The notes: a model not told the origin generated them from the sequence alone. A stretch of 64,000 nt of DNA from QHXQ01 sp036389375 (GCA_036389375.1 DASVQA010000076.1:11709-75708); one strand, 5' to 3'. Counted from the first letter of the stretch, positions 16,834 to 26,233 are shown. Made by a program: numbers and translations.

Positions 16834-16858
16834 AAGCTGCTTAATGCGCGTGTTGGTT

Positions 16859-18307
16859 TCAGTCGCCCGTGTTGTTCGTGAAGATGTTGCGGTCGATTGA
16901 TTTGGGATCGCCGATGACGACGAAGCGGAGGTTACGCATGTACTTCTGCGCGACGCGTTGCACGTCTTTGGCGTTGACGGTGCGGATGCGTTCGAGGAAG
17001 TCGAGCGAGTTGCGCCAGCCGCCGCCGATCAGTTCGTAGCGCGCCAGTTCCGACGCCTGCGCGAGGTTGGTCTCCTGATTCATGTAGTAGCGCGTCAGGT
17101 AGCCGGAGATTTCCAGCGCGATCTCCTGCGGGTCGGTCGGCTCGTTTTGCAGCCGCGCGATCTCGTTAAGCATGACGCCGACCGCCTGATTCGCATCAAC
17201 AGCCGTCACGTAGATGCCGCCGACGTTTGCGCCCTGCTCACGCAGAAAGGCGTCAGGCGCGTAAGAGAGGTTGCGCCTGAAACGCACCTCGACGAGCACG
17301 CGGTCGTTGAGAATCGCGGAGGCGACCCGCATCGGGTAGATGTCTTCGGAGGTCAAGGGCGGCGCGGCAAAAACGCCCTGAATGTAGTTGGTCGGCAAGC
17401 CCTTTTGCGTCACGTCCACCGAGCCGGTGGCAAACGTAAGCTGCGGCAGCGGCTCAAGCTTGTAAGTGCCGACGGGCAGCTTGCCGAAGGTGGCGGCGAT
17501 GCGCTGGCGCAACACGGTGGCGTCCAGATCGCCGACGATGACGAGCAGCAGGCGCGACGTTTCCATCTGGCGCTTGTGAAAGCCGCGCACGTCTTCGAGC
17601 GTCAGGCGCGAAATGGTCTCGGCCGAGCCTTCCGGGTCGTTGCTGTAAGGATGACCGGCGTAGGCGACGCGCGATTGCAGCACTTGAAGGTAAGCGTCGG
17701 GCACGTCCGCCTCGTTGCTGCGCGCGACGATGAGCCGCTGCTGCACGCGCTTGAAATCTTCGGGCGCAAAGGTCGGGTGGAGCGCGAGGTCGGCGAACAT
17801 CTCCCAAGAGCGGTCGAAGTTCGGGCGCGTACAGATCATGCCGAGCACGGAGTAGTCGTAACTGACATCGTCGCTGATCTGCGTGCCCATGCGCGCCTGT
17901 TCGCGGCGCAGCAGTTCGCGCGGGAACGCCTGACTCGCTTCGGTCGCCGCGTCCCACATCAACGCCTCGATGCCTGCGTTCTGCGCCGTCACGTTGCGCG
18001 CGCCGCCGCGCAGGAACAAGCCCGTCGCCACCGTCAGACTGCCCGCGCGCCGCTTCACCAGCACCTTCAGCCCGTTCACCTCAAACTCGGTGACGAGCGC
18101 GGCGGCCGTGTCCGCGACCGCTTTGACCTTCGCCGTGTCGGGCAGCGCCGGTTGTGTCAGCTTCGACTGCGGCGTGGCGGTCTCGCCTTGCCCCTTCGTC
18201 GCCTCCTGCGCGTACACAGCTACCTGCGACGTACACGCCATGCCTGCGCTCAACACCAGCGCCAGACTGAGCACCCAACTGCCGATCAACTTCCGCATCT
18301 GGTTCAC
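16859..18307 (-). CDS. M16-family peptidase homologue without zinc motif
   Basis: The 482-residue exported protein has the M16 fold (FEVNGLKVLVKRR at the first strand, and YGHPYSNDPEG-like YAGHPYSNDPEGS in the middle) and an N-terminal signal with a possible lipobox (SAGMAC). The HxxEH zinc motif expected after the first helices is absent: the region reads GGARNVTAQNAGIEALMWD. It is therefore the probable regulatory, non-catalytic partner of the active M16 protein encoded just upstream (87-bp gap, same strand), as in known heterodimeric bacterial M16 enzymes. The pair would form a clam-shell peptidase in the periplasm. Confidence 0.88.
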   Translation of the reverse strand: MNQMRKLIGSWVLSLALVLSAGMACTSQVAVYAQEATKGQGETATPQSKLTQPALPDTAKVKAVADTAAALVTEFEVNGLKVLVKRRAGSLTVATGLFLRGGARNVTAQNAGIEALMWDAATEASQAFPRELLRREQARMGTQISDDVSYDYSVLGMICTRPNFDRSWEMFADLALHPTFAPEDFKRVQQRLIVARSNEADVPDAYLQVLQSRVAYAGHPYSNDPEGSAETISRLTLEDVRGFHKRQMETSRLLLVIVGDLDATVLRQRIAATFGKLPVGTYKLEPLPQLTFATGSVDVTQKGLPTNYIQGVFAAPPLTSEDIYPMRVASAILNDRVLVEVRFRRNLSYAPDAFLREQGANVGGIYVTAVDANQAVGVMLNEIARLQNEPTDPQEIALEISGYLTRYYMNQETNLAQASELARYELIGGGWRNSLDFLERIRTVNAKDVQRVAQKYMRNLRFVVIGDPKSIDRNIFTNNTGD

Positions 18308-18394
18308 TATCCTTTATCTGCTATTGATTGCTTCGGCCACCGGCGGCGCGGTCAACGTCTGCGCCCGCCGCTCACTAACTCTCGCGCTGGCCGC

Positions 18395-19855
18395 TCACTG
18401 GCCGATCAAATCCTGCTCCGTCAGTTTCGCCTGCGCCTGCGATTCCTCGGAGAGCATGGCTAGGCCAACGTGCGGCTTGCCCTGTATGTAGGTCGTCACG
18501 TAGCGGTTGATGTCTGCGCGCCCCGTGCGGCGCAGGTTGCCGAGATAGCCGCGAAAGTAGTCAAGACCAGTCGAAGCCCACCAGAAGCCGATGGTGTGCG
18601 TGTAGTCGGTCAGCTTCTCGCGCGAGAAGAGATCGTCGGCTTCGACCAGACCCTTCGAGTTCTCCAACTCCTGATCGGTGAAATAGCCGGGGTCGTTGAA
18701 GTGCGCGATCTCTTTGTAGATGGCGGCGAGCGCCGCCTTTGCTTTGTCGGGCGTGGTCTGCGCGACGAGTTGGATGGGGCCCGTATTGCGCTGCGTGTAG
18801 TAGAGCAGATCGACGCCGGTGACGAGACCGGAATCGACGAGCGCGCGCTGGAAGTGCGAGTCGGGCTGGCGCAGGATAAAGGAGAACACGTCCGCTGCGT
18901 AGGTCGCCGGATTGTCCTTGCCGATGGAGGGGCCGTGCCAGCCGAGCATGATGATGACGTTGCCGACCGGCTGCTTCATCACCACGCCCTGACTCTTCGG
19001 CAGCGCCGGGTGCTCGACCAAGGGGAATTTCTTGAACGGGTCTTCGGTGCGCGCCCAATCGCCGAAGAGTTCCTCCGCAACCTTGTAAACCTCTTCTGGC
19101 TGCGCGTCGCCCGTGACGATGAGCGCCGAGTTGTTCGGCACGTAATAGCGCGACTGTATGAGGCGCATCGTGTCGGTCGTCGCGGCTTTCACCGTCTCGC
19201 GGTTGCCGATGGGATTCTTGCGGCTGGGATACTTGTAAAAGAGCCGGTTGATCATCTCCTGATTGAGAAAGAAACCGGGGTTCGACTCCTGCCGGTCGAT
19301 CTCGCCTAAGACGGCTTGTCGCTCCTGCTCGAACTGCCCCGCTTCAAAGAGCGGACAGCGCGCCGAGTCGCGCAAAGAGAGCATGGCGGCGCGCAGGTTC
19401 GGGCTGGTCGTGTGCGAGTAGTAGTTGACGATCTCTTCGCGCGTCGAAGCGTTTGAGAGGATGCCGAGTTGATCTATCTCGCGCAGGTACGATGCGTTCT
19501 TGATCAGGGCGCAGTTGGCCTTGAAGAACATATGCTCGTAGAGGTGCGACAGCCCGTTTAGCTCGGGCGGCTCGGTGAACGAACCGTTCTTGACGGCCAA
19601 CTCAATCGTGATGAGTGGGATCGAGTGATCTTCCAGCACGATCACTTCCAACCCGTTCGCCAGAATCTTGTTGGCGAGTTGCGAGGCCGCTTGCGGGAGC
19701 GGCTTTGCTTGCGCGGCGGCCGGCGCGGCGGTCTGGGCCGGGGCGCTGACACGCTGCGTCTGGGCGAGCGTAGCGACGGGCCAGCCCAACGAGAGCAGGA
19801 GCGAAAGAGCGAGCGCCGGTGCGGCAAGACGGCGCAGCAAAGATGTGTGCTTCAT
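18395..19855 (-). CDS. M16-family zinc metallopeptidase, catalytic subunit
   Basis: The 486-residue product carries a signal peptide and the inverted zinc motif HLYEH (His104, Glu107, His108) with the distal glutamates in QERQAVLGEIDRQE near residues 178-185. M16 enzymes degrade short unfolded peptides inside a closed chamber. The insertion FFKANCALIKNASYLREID after the motif resembles the subgroup found in paired M16 proteins. It precedes the inactive homologue on the same strand and is probably cotranscribed with it. The ATG at 19855 follows a cluster of A/G-rich bases but no textbook ribosome site. Confidence 0.92.
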   Translation of the reverse strand: MKHTSLLRRLAAPALALSLLLSLGWPVATLAQTQRVSAPAQTAAPAAAQAKPLPQAASQLANKILANGLEVIVLEDHSIPLITIELAVKNGSFTEPPELNGLSHLYEHMFFKANCALIKNASYLREIDQLGILSNASTREEIVNYYSHTTSPNLRAAMLSLRDSARCPLFEAGQFEQERQAVLGEIDRQESNPGFFLNQEMINRLFYKYPSRKNPIGNRETVKAATTDTMRLIQSRYYVPNNSALIVTGDAQPEEVYKVAEELFGDWARTEDPFKKFPLVEHPALPKSQGVVMKQPVGNVIIMLGWHGPSIGKDNPATYAADVFSFILRQPDSHFQRALVDSGLVTGVDLLYYTQRNTGPIQLVAQTTPDKAKAALAAIYKEIAHFNDPGYFTDQELENSKGLVEADDLFSREKLTDYTHTIGFWWASTGLDYFRGYLGNLRRTGRADINRYVTTYIQGKPHVGLAMLSEESQAQAKLTEQDLIGQ

Positions 19856-20052
19856 AGATACTCGGCTCGAATGATGTCAGTTAGCAGAATCGTCCGCGCT
19901 TGAGCGGGCGGTCGCAGTAAAGCTGAAACCAGCCGACTACCGAGCGTTCAGATTCGCACCATTTAGAGGCAAGCATAACACGGCGCGTTGCTCGCCTCAC
20001 AACACGTCAGGGGCAGGAAGGCAGGCAATTTCAGACGTGACGGAAAAAAAAT

Positions 20053-20148
20053 AAACCACGCAGCCACGCGAAAGCCGAGCATGAAGCATGAGGGCGAAAC
20101 AGTTCGCGGCCTTACTTCATCGCGCTTTCGTGTGGCTGCGTGTGGTTT
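20053..20148. terminator. long hairpin downstream of the kinase gene
   Basis: Arms AAACCACGCAGCCACGCG (from 20053) and its near-perfect complement ending at 20148 pair over about 23 bp, with an inner region that can fold again. It lies in the 306-bp gap between the kinase stop and the M16 start; nothing else is visible in that gap. Confidence 0.65.
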
Positions 20149-20161
20149 AAGTTTTCGCTTG

Positions 20162-21784
20162 TCACGACTTCACGCGCGGCATGTCGGCGAGCGCGCGGGC
20201 GCGCATGGTGGCGCGGAAGGCCTTGGCGCGTTCGCCGCCTGCGTTTGCCGACCACTTGACGCGCACCGCGCGGGACTCGCGCCCGTCCGCGCCGACGCGC
20301 ATGCTGTAGGTCTGGCGCGCGCGCGGAACGTAGAGCACGAGGCGGCGGCTGAAGGCATCGTTGCGCGCGTCCGTGCCGGTGCAGAGTATCTCCTCATAGC
20401 CGTCGCCGTCTGCATCCACCACTTCGGTCGTCCAGTTCGCGCCGCGAAAATCTTCCACGTCGAGCGGCGCGCGCCCCGTCACACGATAGCCGCCGTTTGC
20501 GCCGCGCGCTTCCAGCATGAAGAGGTGCGAAGTGCCGTCGCGGCGTTCGTCGTGCAGGGCGACGACGGCCGGGCCGTTCTCCGTCCGCACGATGCGCGCC
20601 TCGCTCACTTTGCCGTGCTGCACGACGGACGCCGCGAGTTGGCGCGCGCCCTGTTCGGTAAGCGGCGGCGGGCTGGCAAGAGCAATGGGGCGCGCTTTGC
20701 GTGCCGCATCGTCGTTGACTGAGACGGTGGTTGGCGACGCGTCGGCGGCCGTGTTGGCACTGAGCGCAGCGGCGTGCGCGCCATTAGTCACGGCGGACTC
20801 CGCGCTGTGCGCCCAGACGAGCCATGCGCCGCCGAGCGCGGCCAGCAGCGTGGCGGCGGCGATCATGCGCGACGCGAGCGAGGCGCGGCGGTTCACCGTT
20901 GCAAGCGTGCCAGCGAAGGGCGGCGCGACGACTTCCGGCGCGGGCGTGTAGAGACTGTGTGCGAGCAGACGGCGCGCGTCCTGTGCAGATTTGGGCCGGT
21001 CGCTCGGACTCTTGGCCAAGAGCGAATGCACGACGAGCGCGAGCCGGCGCGGCAGGTCGTGGCACTGCGCGACGAGCGGCGGCGGCGGAGTGGTCGCCTG
21101 TTTGATGAGCACGGCCGATTGCAGTTGATCCGTGAAGGGGGGGCGACCCGCCAGCATTTCATAGAGCAGCACGCCGACGCTGTAGAGGTCGCTCGCCAGT
21201 CCGACGGGCTGACCGAGACACTGTTCGGGCGACATGTAACGCGGCGTGCCGATGATGAGACCAGACTCGGTCGTCGCGTGGGTCTTGGTCACGTCGGCGG
21301 CGGCGGTCAGCACTTTGGCGATGCCGAAATCCAGCAGACAGACGCCGCGCCCGGTGAGCATGATGTTGGACGGCTTGAGGTCGCGGTGGACGATGCCGAG
21401 CGCGTGCGCTTCCGCCAACACGTCGCAGATGGCGCAGGCGATCTCGACGGCGCGCTGCGGCGCGAGTCGCTCCTGTTTCGTCAGCGCGTCGGCGAGCGTC
21501 TCGCCCTCGACGTACTCCATGACGATGAAGGGCCGGCCGTCGGGCAGGCGGCCTGCGTCGAAGATCATGGCCGCGCCCGTGTGCCTGAGACGCGCCATCG
21601 TGCGCGCCTCGCGCATGAAGCGGTCGCCGACTTCCGGGTCGGCGGCAAACTCCGGCTTCAGGACTTTGATGGCGACAGGGCGTTCGAGGCCGAGGTGTGT
21701 GGCGCGGTAAACCGTGCCCATGCCGCCCCGCCCGATCTCGCGTTCGACGCGGAAGCGGTTGGCAATCAGATGGGGGATGCTCAT
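20162..21784 (-). CDS. eukaryote-like Ser/Thr protein kinase, membrane-anchored
   Basis: The 540-residue protein has a complete kinase domain in about the first 270 residues: GRGGMG glycine loop, VAIKVLK, HRDLKPSNIM, LDFGIAK and the APE-equivalent MSPEQC. A single membrane helix follows (MIAAATLLAALGGAWLVWA), then an extracytoplasmic part with DADGDGYEEIL, resembling an FG-GAP/EF-hand-like calcium loop. Such kinases sense envelope signals and phosphorylate cytosolic targets. I chose the ATG at 21784 because AGAGGG stands 7 bp upstream; an open extension to 21865 has no such site. The gene sits alone between divergent or distant neighbours. Confidence 0.9.
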   Translation of the reverse strand: MSIPHLIANRFRVEREIGRGGMGTVYRATHLGLERPVAIKVLKPEFAADPEVGDRFMREARTMARLRHTGAAMIFDAGRLPDGRPFIVMEYVEGETLADALTKQERLAPQRAVEIACAICDVLAEAHALGIVHRDLKPSNIMLTGRGVCLLDFGIAKVLTAAADVTKTHATTESGLIIGTPRYMSPEQCLGQPVGLASDLYSVGVLLYEMLAGRPPFTDQLQSAVLIKQATTPPPPLVAQCHDLPRRLALVVHSLLAKSPSDRPKSAQDARRLLAHSLYTPAPEVVAPPFAGTLATVNRRASLASRMIAAATLLAALGGAWLVWAHSAESAVTNGAHAAALSANTAADASPTTVSVNDDAARKARPIALASPPPLTEQGARQLAASVVQHGKVSEARIVRTENGPAVVALHDERRDGTSHLFMLEARGANGGYRVTGRAPLDVEDFRGANWTTEVVDADGDGYEEILCTGTDARNDAFSRRLVLYVPRARQTYSMRVGADGRESRAVRVKWSANAGGERAKAFRATMRARALADMPRVKS

Positions 21785-22008
21785 GTTGAAACCCTCTGTT
21801 GGGGAAGGGTCTCGGACAGCCCGGACGACGCGCATGGACGCGAGGGAGGTGGCAACGGACGACAAAACGCTCGCCGGGCGGCGAGAGGTCTTCAGTTAAA
21901 TTGTTTCACGAGACAAGGGAGAAACAGACGTAAACTTTTACGGCTGCCGGGCTGGCACGGAGTGTAGCACCAAGCGCGCGAAAAGGTAAGAGCGAGCAGG
22001 GCGGTTCT

Positions 22009-22491
22009 TCAATGCCCGCCGAGCGCCAGCAGCCAGTGGGCGAACAGGACGAAGAAGAAGAGTGCGGCGTAGACGGTCGCACCAACTTGGGTGCGGCGGC
22101 GCAGGCGCGCGGCCCTATGCGGCGCTGAGAGCGCCACGCCGATGAGCGCGCAGCCGAGCGTCAACAGTCCGAACACAAGCACGGGCCCCGCCGGGTTCAC
22201 TTGCAGCGCCGAACTTAATTGACCTTGCAGCGCGAGCAGCGTGCTGCGCGTCAAGCCGCAGAACGGGCACGGCACGCCGAACTGCTGGCGAAACCAGCAG
22301 CCCCAAGCGAGCGCGTGCCCGGCGAACTTGACCGAGTTGAGATCGGCGAAGACGACGAGGCGCGCGAGTGCAAGCGCCGCGACGAGCGTAGCGCCGAAGC
22401 CGCCGGGCACGACGCCGGGCCGGTTAAGCCATAGACCGAACCGGCCACCGCGCCTGCGTCGTGCGCCGTAGTTGTCGAGTAATGCGCTCAC
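22009..22491 (-). CDS. DUF2752 membrane protein
   Basis: This 160-residue membrane protein contains the DUF2752 signature VPCPFCGLTRSTLLALQG, with two Cys separated by two residues, between hydrophobic helices. No function is established for the family. The GTG start at 22491 overlaps the TGA stop of the RDD gene, so the two genes are translationally coupled and their products may interact. A 3-4 helix topology is likely. Confidence 0.8.
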   Translation of the reverse strand: MSALLDNYGARRRRGGRFGLWLNRPGVVPGGFGATLVAALALARLVVFADLNSVKFAGHALAWGCWFRQQFGVPCPFCGLTRSTLLALQGQLSSALQVNPAGPVLVFGLLTLGCALIGVALSAPHRAARLRRRTQVGATVYAALFFFVLFAHWLLALGGH

Positions 22492-23216
22492 GCGTTCTTG
22501 ATGACGAAGGTGCTGGCCGCTTTGTCGTGGATAGTCTGCTTCTTCTCGTCCCAGAGGGGAAAGAGCAGGTCAACGATCACGAGCACCGAGCCGACCATCG
22601 GCACAAGCCCCAGACCGCTCTGCACCACGAGACGCAGAATCAGCGTGCCGATGGACGGGATGTTGCCGCCCGCGTCCACGACCTTGAGGTGCTGCGTGTT
22701 CTGCCCGATGGACGCGCCGCGTTTGCTGACGAGGTACACCTTGTTGTAGATGCCGAAGCCGAAGACGGACAGGAAGGTGATGAACGTGCCGAAACAGATG
22801 ATGCCGCCGGGCAGCGGGTTGTTATCACCGCCGACCGCACCCGCGCCGCCCGCCAGCACCATGAAAATGATGAGCAGCACGATGCCGATGCCGATGCTGA
22901 TGCCGTAGTCGATCAATGCGCCAACGGCGCGGTCGCCCCACTGCGCGTAGTTCATGGCCGCGCCGTAGGTCGGCGCAGGCGTGGCGTAGCCGTAGGCGAC
23001 GGGGGGCGGCGGCGGCGTCTGGAAAGTCGGATTGGGGGGCGGTGGCGGAGCGTAAGGGCTGCCCTGCGGTGCGCTGCTGCTGCCGATTGGGGGCGCGTTT
23101 AGGTCTTCGGTCGGCGTGCGCCAAGCGCCGGGCGCGGGCGCGAGCGCCGCGCCACACTGGACGCAGAATTTAGTGCCGTCAACATTGTTCGTGCCACAAG
23201 ATGCGCAAATGGCCAT
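22488..23216 (-). CDS. zinc-ribbon RDD-family membrane protein
   Basis: The 242-residue product starts with a zinc ribbon (CASCGTNNVDGTKFCVQCG: two CxxC pairs), followed by a Pro-rich linker (about 40-85) and an RDD domain with three or four hydrophobic helices. The Arg-Asp signature is in the first helix region (GDRAVGALIDYG). RDD proteins are small transporters or membrane regulators of unsure role. AAGGAG lies 6 bp before the ATG. The overlap with the DUF2752 gene suggests a two-gene operon. Confidence 0.85.
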   Translation of the reverse strand: MAICASCGTNNVDGTKFCVQCGAALAPAPGAWRTPTEDLNAPPIGSSSAPQGSPYAPPPPPNPTFQTPPPPPVAYGYATPAPTYGAAMNYAQWGDRAVGALIDYGISIGIGIVLLIIFMVLAGGAGAVGGDNNPLPGGIICFGTFITFLSVFGFGIYNKVYLVSKRGASIGQNTQHLKVVDAGGNIPSIGTLILRLVVQSGLGLVPMVGSVLVIVDLLFPLWDEKKQTIHDKAASTFVIKNA

Positions 23217-23259
23217 GTGCTTCTCCTTCGAGGGGGTTGATTGCTGTCGTGCGATTTAT

Positions 23260-24096
23260 TCAAGCGACGGCGGGCAGCCAGAAAGTCTGTCCGTCGGCGA
23301 CGAGGCGGCGCAAGCCCAGAGCGGGCAACTCTTTCTCATGAACACCGAGAAAAGTAAAGTGCGGCAGGTCGCTCTGCACGGTTTGAAACCAGCCGTGCCG
23401 CGCTAATGTAGCGCGCGCCTGCGCGTTCGTAAACTCGGCCACGTCGAATGCGATCAAAGCCAGATGCTGCGACGCGCCGGGCGCAGCCACCGAGTAGAGA
23501 ATAGATTTAGAAAAATCCTTGCTGCAAAACAGCCCGCGTGCTTCGAGCGCAAGCACGGCCGCGATCTGTTCAGCCGGTGCCAGCGCGCGCACGCGTGCCG
23601 CTTCCGCCGCCGGCAGGCATTCCGCCAGCAGCCAGTGGTCGAGCGCCGGTTCGACGCGTGAAGCCCACAGTCGCAGCGTGTCGGCGTAGGTGCGACGGGC
23701 CGCCTCTGCACCGCCGCGCGGCGTCAGATTAAAGCCCGCCGCCTGCGCTTGCGCGCGGGCGGCGACGAGGGCGGTGAGCGCCGCCGGTTGCAGTTCGATG
23801 ATTGTGTCGCCAAACACCTCGGCGCGCAGTTCGGTCGCCGCTTGAAACGCTTCGACCTCGGCGGCGCTGCGAAACACGCAGGTGGGCGGCACGCGCACGC
23901 TCGCAGCCGCCAGAAACATCGCGCCGTACTCCGTCAGCAGTCGCCGCGCGACCGGATCGTGCAGGTCGCAGATCTCCGCGACCGTCATGCCGCGCGCAGC
24001 GAGCGCGCGCGTGAGCGCGGCGTAGAAGGGCGAGGCCATAAAAGCTTGTGCGCCTCCGGTATCTGCTGTTGTGCTCGCGTGGTTGCTGTCGCGCAT
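23260..24096 (-). CDS. hypothetical protein, unknown family
   Basis: The 278-residue product has no signal peptide and is predicted to be largely alpha-helical at the start (FYAALTRALAARGMTVAEICDLHDPVARRLL) with a more mixed C-terminus ending in GLRRLVADGQTFWLPAV. The middle has ARRTYADTLRLWASRVEPALDHWL. I do not recognise the family. The start may also be the ATG at 24039, behind GGAGG at longer spacing. It lies 43 bp upstream of the RDD gene on the same strand and could be cotranscribed with it. Confidence 0.6.
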   Translation of the reverse strand: MRDSNHASTTADTGGAQAFMASPFYAALTRALAARGMTVAEICDLHDPVARRLLTEYGAMFLAAASVRVPPTCVFRSAAEVEAFQAATELRAEVFGDTIIELQPAALTALVAARAQAQAAGFNLTPRGGAEAARRTYADTLRLWASRVEPALDHWLLAECLPAAEAARVRALAPAEQIAAVLALEARGLFCSKDFSKSILYSVAAPGASQHLALIAFDVAEFTNAQARATLARHGWFQTVQSDLPHFTFLGVHEKELPALGLRRLVADGQTFWLPAVA

Positions 24097-24215
24097 GCGG
24101 CTCGTCGTGACCCTGCGCGGACGCCCGGAGGCGGTCGGCGTGCAGTCCGTTTTGCGTTATGCTAACAGGAGTTGGCAGTGAACGGAAGAAGGTTGCGGGG
24201 ACACGCGAGGGCGTA

Positions 24216-24590
24216 ATGGAGCAACTGGCACAATTTCGCGCGACGCTGGCGACCTACCGCAAGCACGGCTGGCAACTCCGGCGCGTGCTGATGCGCCCCG
24301 ACACGCTCGCGGCGCTGCAACAGACGAACGGCGACGAGGCGTCGGCCACGCCGCGCTTTGAAGACGTGGGCGTGCAGCCTGCCGCCTTCGACGCCATGTG
24401 GCTTGCGCGCCCCTCGCACGCCGGGCGCGAAGCGTGGGAGTTGCGGCTCATAGCCGAGCCGCCTTATGCGCTCTTTGAGTTGTTTGAACCGGACGAGGCG
24501 GAAGAAGACCGCGCAGACGTGCGCCGCGAGATGGAAGCAAGGCTCAGAGAAATGGTGAGCGGTGAAGGCGAGCCGGCGCACGATGAATGA
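24216..24590 (+). CDS. hypothetical acidic protein
   Basis: This 124-residue soluble protein is rich in charged residues; the first half (FRATLATYRKHGWQLRRVLMRP) is basic and the last third strongly acidic (FEPDEAEEDRADVRREMEARL). The ATG at 24216 has GAGGG 4 bp upstream and is preferred over an open extension to 24159. It is divergent from the unknown 278-residue gene and converges on the PDZ gene. No family recognised. Confidence 0.6.
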   Translation: MEQLAQFRATLATYRKHGWQLRRVLMRPDTLAALQQTNGDEASATPRFEDVGVQPAAFDAMWLARPSHAGREAWELRLIAEPPYALFELFEPDEAEEDRADVRREMEARLREMVSGEGEPAHDE

Positions 24591-24649
24591 ACGATGAAGG
24601 AGAACCGGCCTCTCCGCAGTCTATCGTTCGGCGCGCACGCTCGTCCCTT

Positions 24650-25690
24650 TTATCTCCGGCCCATCTTGACGGGAATCACCATGCGCTGACCGGCACGCAT
24701 AACGGCGACGTTCACGGTCTGACCGGGCGCAGCGCGATGGATGCGCGCTTCAAATTCGGCTGTGGTGCGAATCGGCGTGCCGTTGAACTCGACGACGATG
24801 TCGCCCTCTTGCAGTCCGGCCAGATCGGCCGGGCGGTTGGTGATGACTTCGCCTAGCTCGACGCCGTGCAGGTTCGTGCCCGGCACAGGCACGCGCTCGA
24901 AATTGTCCACGCCAAGAAAGCCTTCGGGGCCGCCGCCCGGATTCATCAGCGAGCGACTGTCCGGGTTGAAATCGGCCGGTGAAGCGGTGGTGAGCGTCGT
25001 CACCTTCGGCTCGCCGTCGCGCAGGAAGGCAAGCTCGACCGCCTTGCCGATGGGCGTCGCGCGCAGCAGACGCGCCATGTCGGCTTCGTCCTTGGGATGT
25101 TTGCCGTCGAAGGCGGTGATGATGTCGCCGCCGACGAGACCGGCCCGCTCGGCCGGGCCGTTCGGGATCACCACATCCAGCATCACACCATCCTCGACGC
25201 CGACGAATCCGCGCGTGCCGAAGAACGAACGCGGCCCGAGCACGTTCGACGACGGCGTGTTAATCCCCAGTATGGTACGCACGTTCTGCCTGAACCTGTC
25301 GCGCAGGAAAGGCCGGCTGCGCAGCCATGTGCCGCCAAACGCCGAGGTGAGCAGGATGAACATCAGCGGCCACATGAGCCAGTTTGAGCGCCCGCCGCAA
25401 AACGAGCGCGCGCGGCGCGGCATGGCGCTGGGCGCAAGCGTGGTGGTCGGCGGCGCGGGCGCTTGCGCCATCGTCTGCGGCGTGGGTGTGACCGCGACGG
25501 GCAGCGTGCCGTCAAAGCGCATCGTCTCAACGTACTCGGCGATGCCTTCGCCAAGCCGGTAGCCGCACGTGCGACAGAAGCGCATGCCGCGCAGCAGCCC
25601 GGCATGACAGTTTGGGCAGGAGAGTGTCTCGACGGCGAACGGGCGGGCAGTTTTGTTCGCGTCTGCCTGTTGATTGGTCTCCATGAGCAT
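24650..25690 (-). CDS. zinc-ribbon, double-PDZ membrane protein
   Basis: The 346-residue protein has an N-terminal zinc ribbon (CPNCHAGLLRGMRFCRTCG), a Pro/Thr-rich linker, one membrane helix around residue 115 (LMWPLMFILLTSAFGG) and two PDZ domains (about 155-220 and 250-340). The carboxylate-binding loops read RGFVGVEDG and EGFLGVDNF, with GLVGGDIITAFDG and GLQEGDIVVEFNG marking the domain cores. No protease domain is attached, so it is probably a scaffold or adaptor exposing PDZ domains outside the membrane. AAGGT lies 5 bp before the ATG at 25690. Confidence 0.85.
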   Translation of the reverse strand: MLMETNQQADANKTARPFAVETLSCPNCHAGLLRGMRFCRTCGYRLGEGIAEYVETMRFDGTLPVAVTPTPQTMAQAPAPPTTTLAPSAMPRRARSFCGGRSNWLMWPLMFILLTSAFGGTWLRSRPFLRDRFRQNVRTILGINTPSSNVLGPRSFFGTRGFVGVEDGVMLDVVIPNGPAERAGLVGGDIITAFDGKHPKDEADMARLLRATPIGKAVELAFLRDGEPKVTTLTTASPADFNPDSRSLMNPGGGPEGFLGVDNFERVPVPGTNLHGVELGEVITNRPADLAGLQEGDIVVEFNGTPIRTTAEFEARIHRAAPGQTVNVAVMRAGQRMVIPVKMGRR

Positions 25691-25794
25691 GTACCTTAAG
25701 ATTGGTCGGGCGTTTGCCTACGAGGGCACTGCATCCGAGTTACCGGCGCGTCACAAAACTATTACGCGTGCCGGGACGCGCCGGTTGCACATTG

Positions 25795-25810
25795 TTATGC
25801 CGCAGCATAA
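25795..25810. promoter_or_regulatory. palindrome, possible operator
   Basis: TTATGC-CGCA-GCATAA is a perfect 6-bp inverted repeat in an otherwise featureless 270-bp gap between the PDZ gene and the small gene at 25960. Confidence 0.3.
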
Positions 25811-25959
25811 ACTTTACACCTGAACGAGTAACGAAAGCACGCGCGCGGGCAACGGAAGCGACCAGAACGTGTCCTTAAAGAACAGTCCAAGCGCAAGGCT
25901 GAAAACGCCCGGGCGCGTCTGCGCCGCCAGAAGTTTGCAAGCGAAAGGTAAACCCGACC

Positions 25960-26178
25960 GTGGAAGTAGTCAAAGCACTCGCCGCCCTGAAGCCGCTCTA
26001 CGGCAAGGACAACGTAGAGGTTGTGACCGAAGACGGGCAGCGCGTGCGCGGGCTTGTCAAGAGCATGCGCCAAACGCAGGCGCTCACCAAGCCCAGCGTC
26101 AAGATTCAACGCGCCGACGGCGAGATCATCAAGATCGCCTTCGACTCCATCGCCGAAATCATTGATCATAATCAATAA
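25960..26178 (+). CDS. small hypothetical protein
   Basis: The 72-residue frame opens at GTG behind AAAGGT at 11-bp spacing. The product looks like a small beta barrel: NVEVVTEDGQRVRGLVKSM then KIQRADGEIIKIAFDSIAEI, a pattern of strands around turns similar to SH3- or Sm-like folds. I cannot name a family. A strong hairpin follows within 15 bp of the stop, which supports a real transcription unit. Confidence 0.55.
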   Translation: MEVVKALAALKPLYGKDNVEVVTEDGQRVRGLVKSMRQTQALTKPSVKIQRADGEIIKIAFDSIAEIIDHNQ

Positions 26179-26191
26179 CGGAGTCCGCAGC

Positions 26192-26233
26192 GTCCAGCGA
26201 GTCAAAAAGCAGTTGTCCTTTGACTCTCTGGAC
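26192..26233 (+). terminator. hairpin terminator made of GA/TC-rich arms
   Basis: GTCCAGCGAGTCAAA (26192-26206) and TTTGACTCTCTGGAC (26219-26233) pair at 14 of 15 positions around a 12-nt loop, directly after the small gene. The arms are built of short purine-rich repeats, as in other hairpins of this window. Confidence 0.65.

Noticed and set aside
16958..18463. 501-codon plus-strand frame antisense to the M16 genes
   Set aside because: The translation is low-complexity Arg/Val/His and crosses the junction of two real minus-strand genes; it is a composition shadow.
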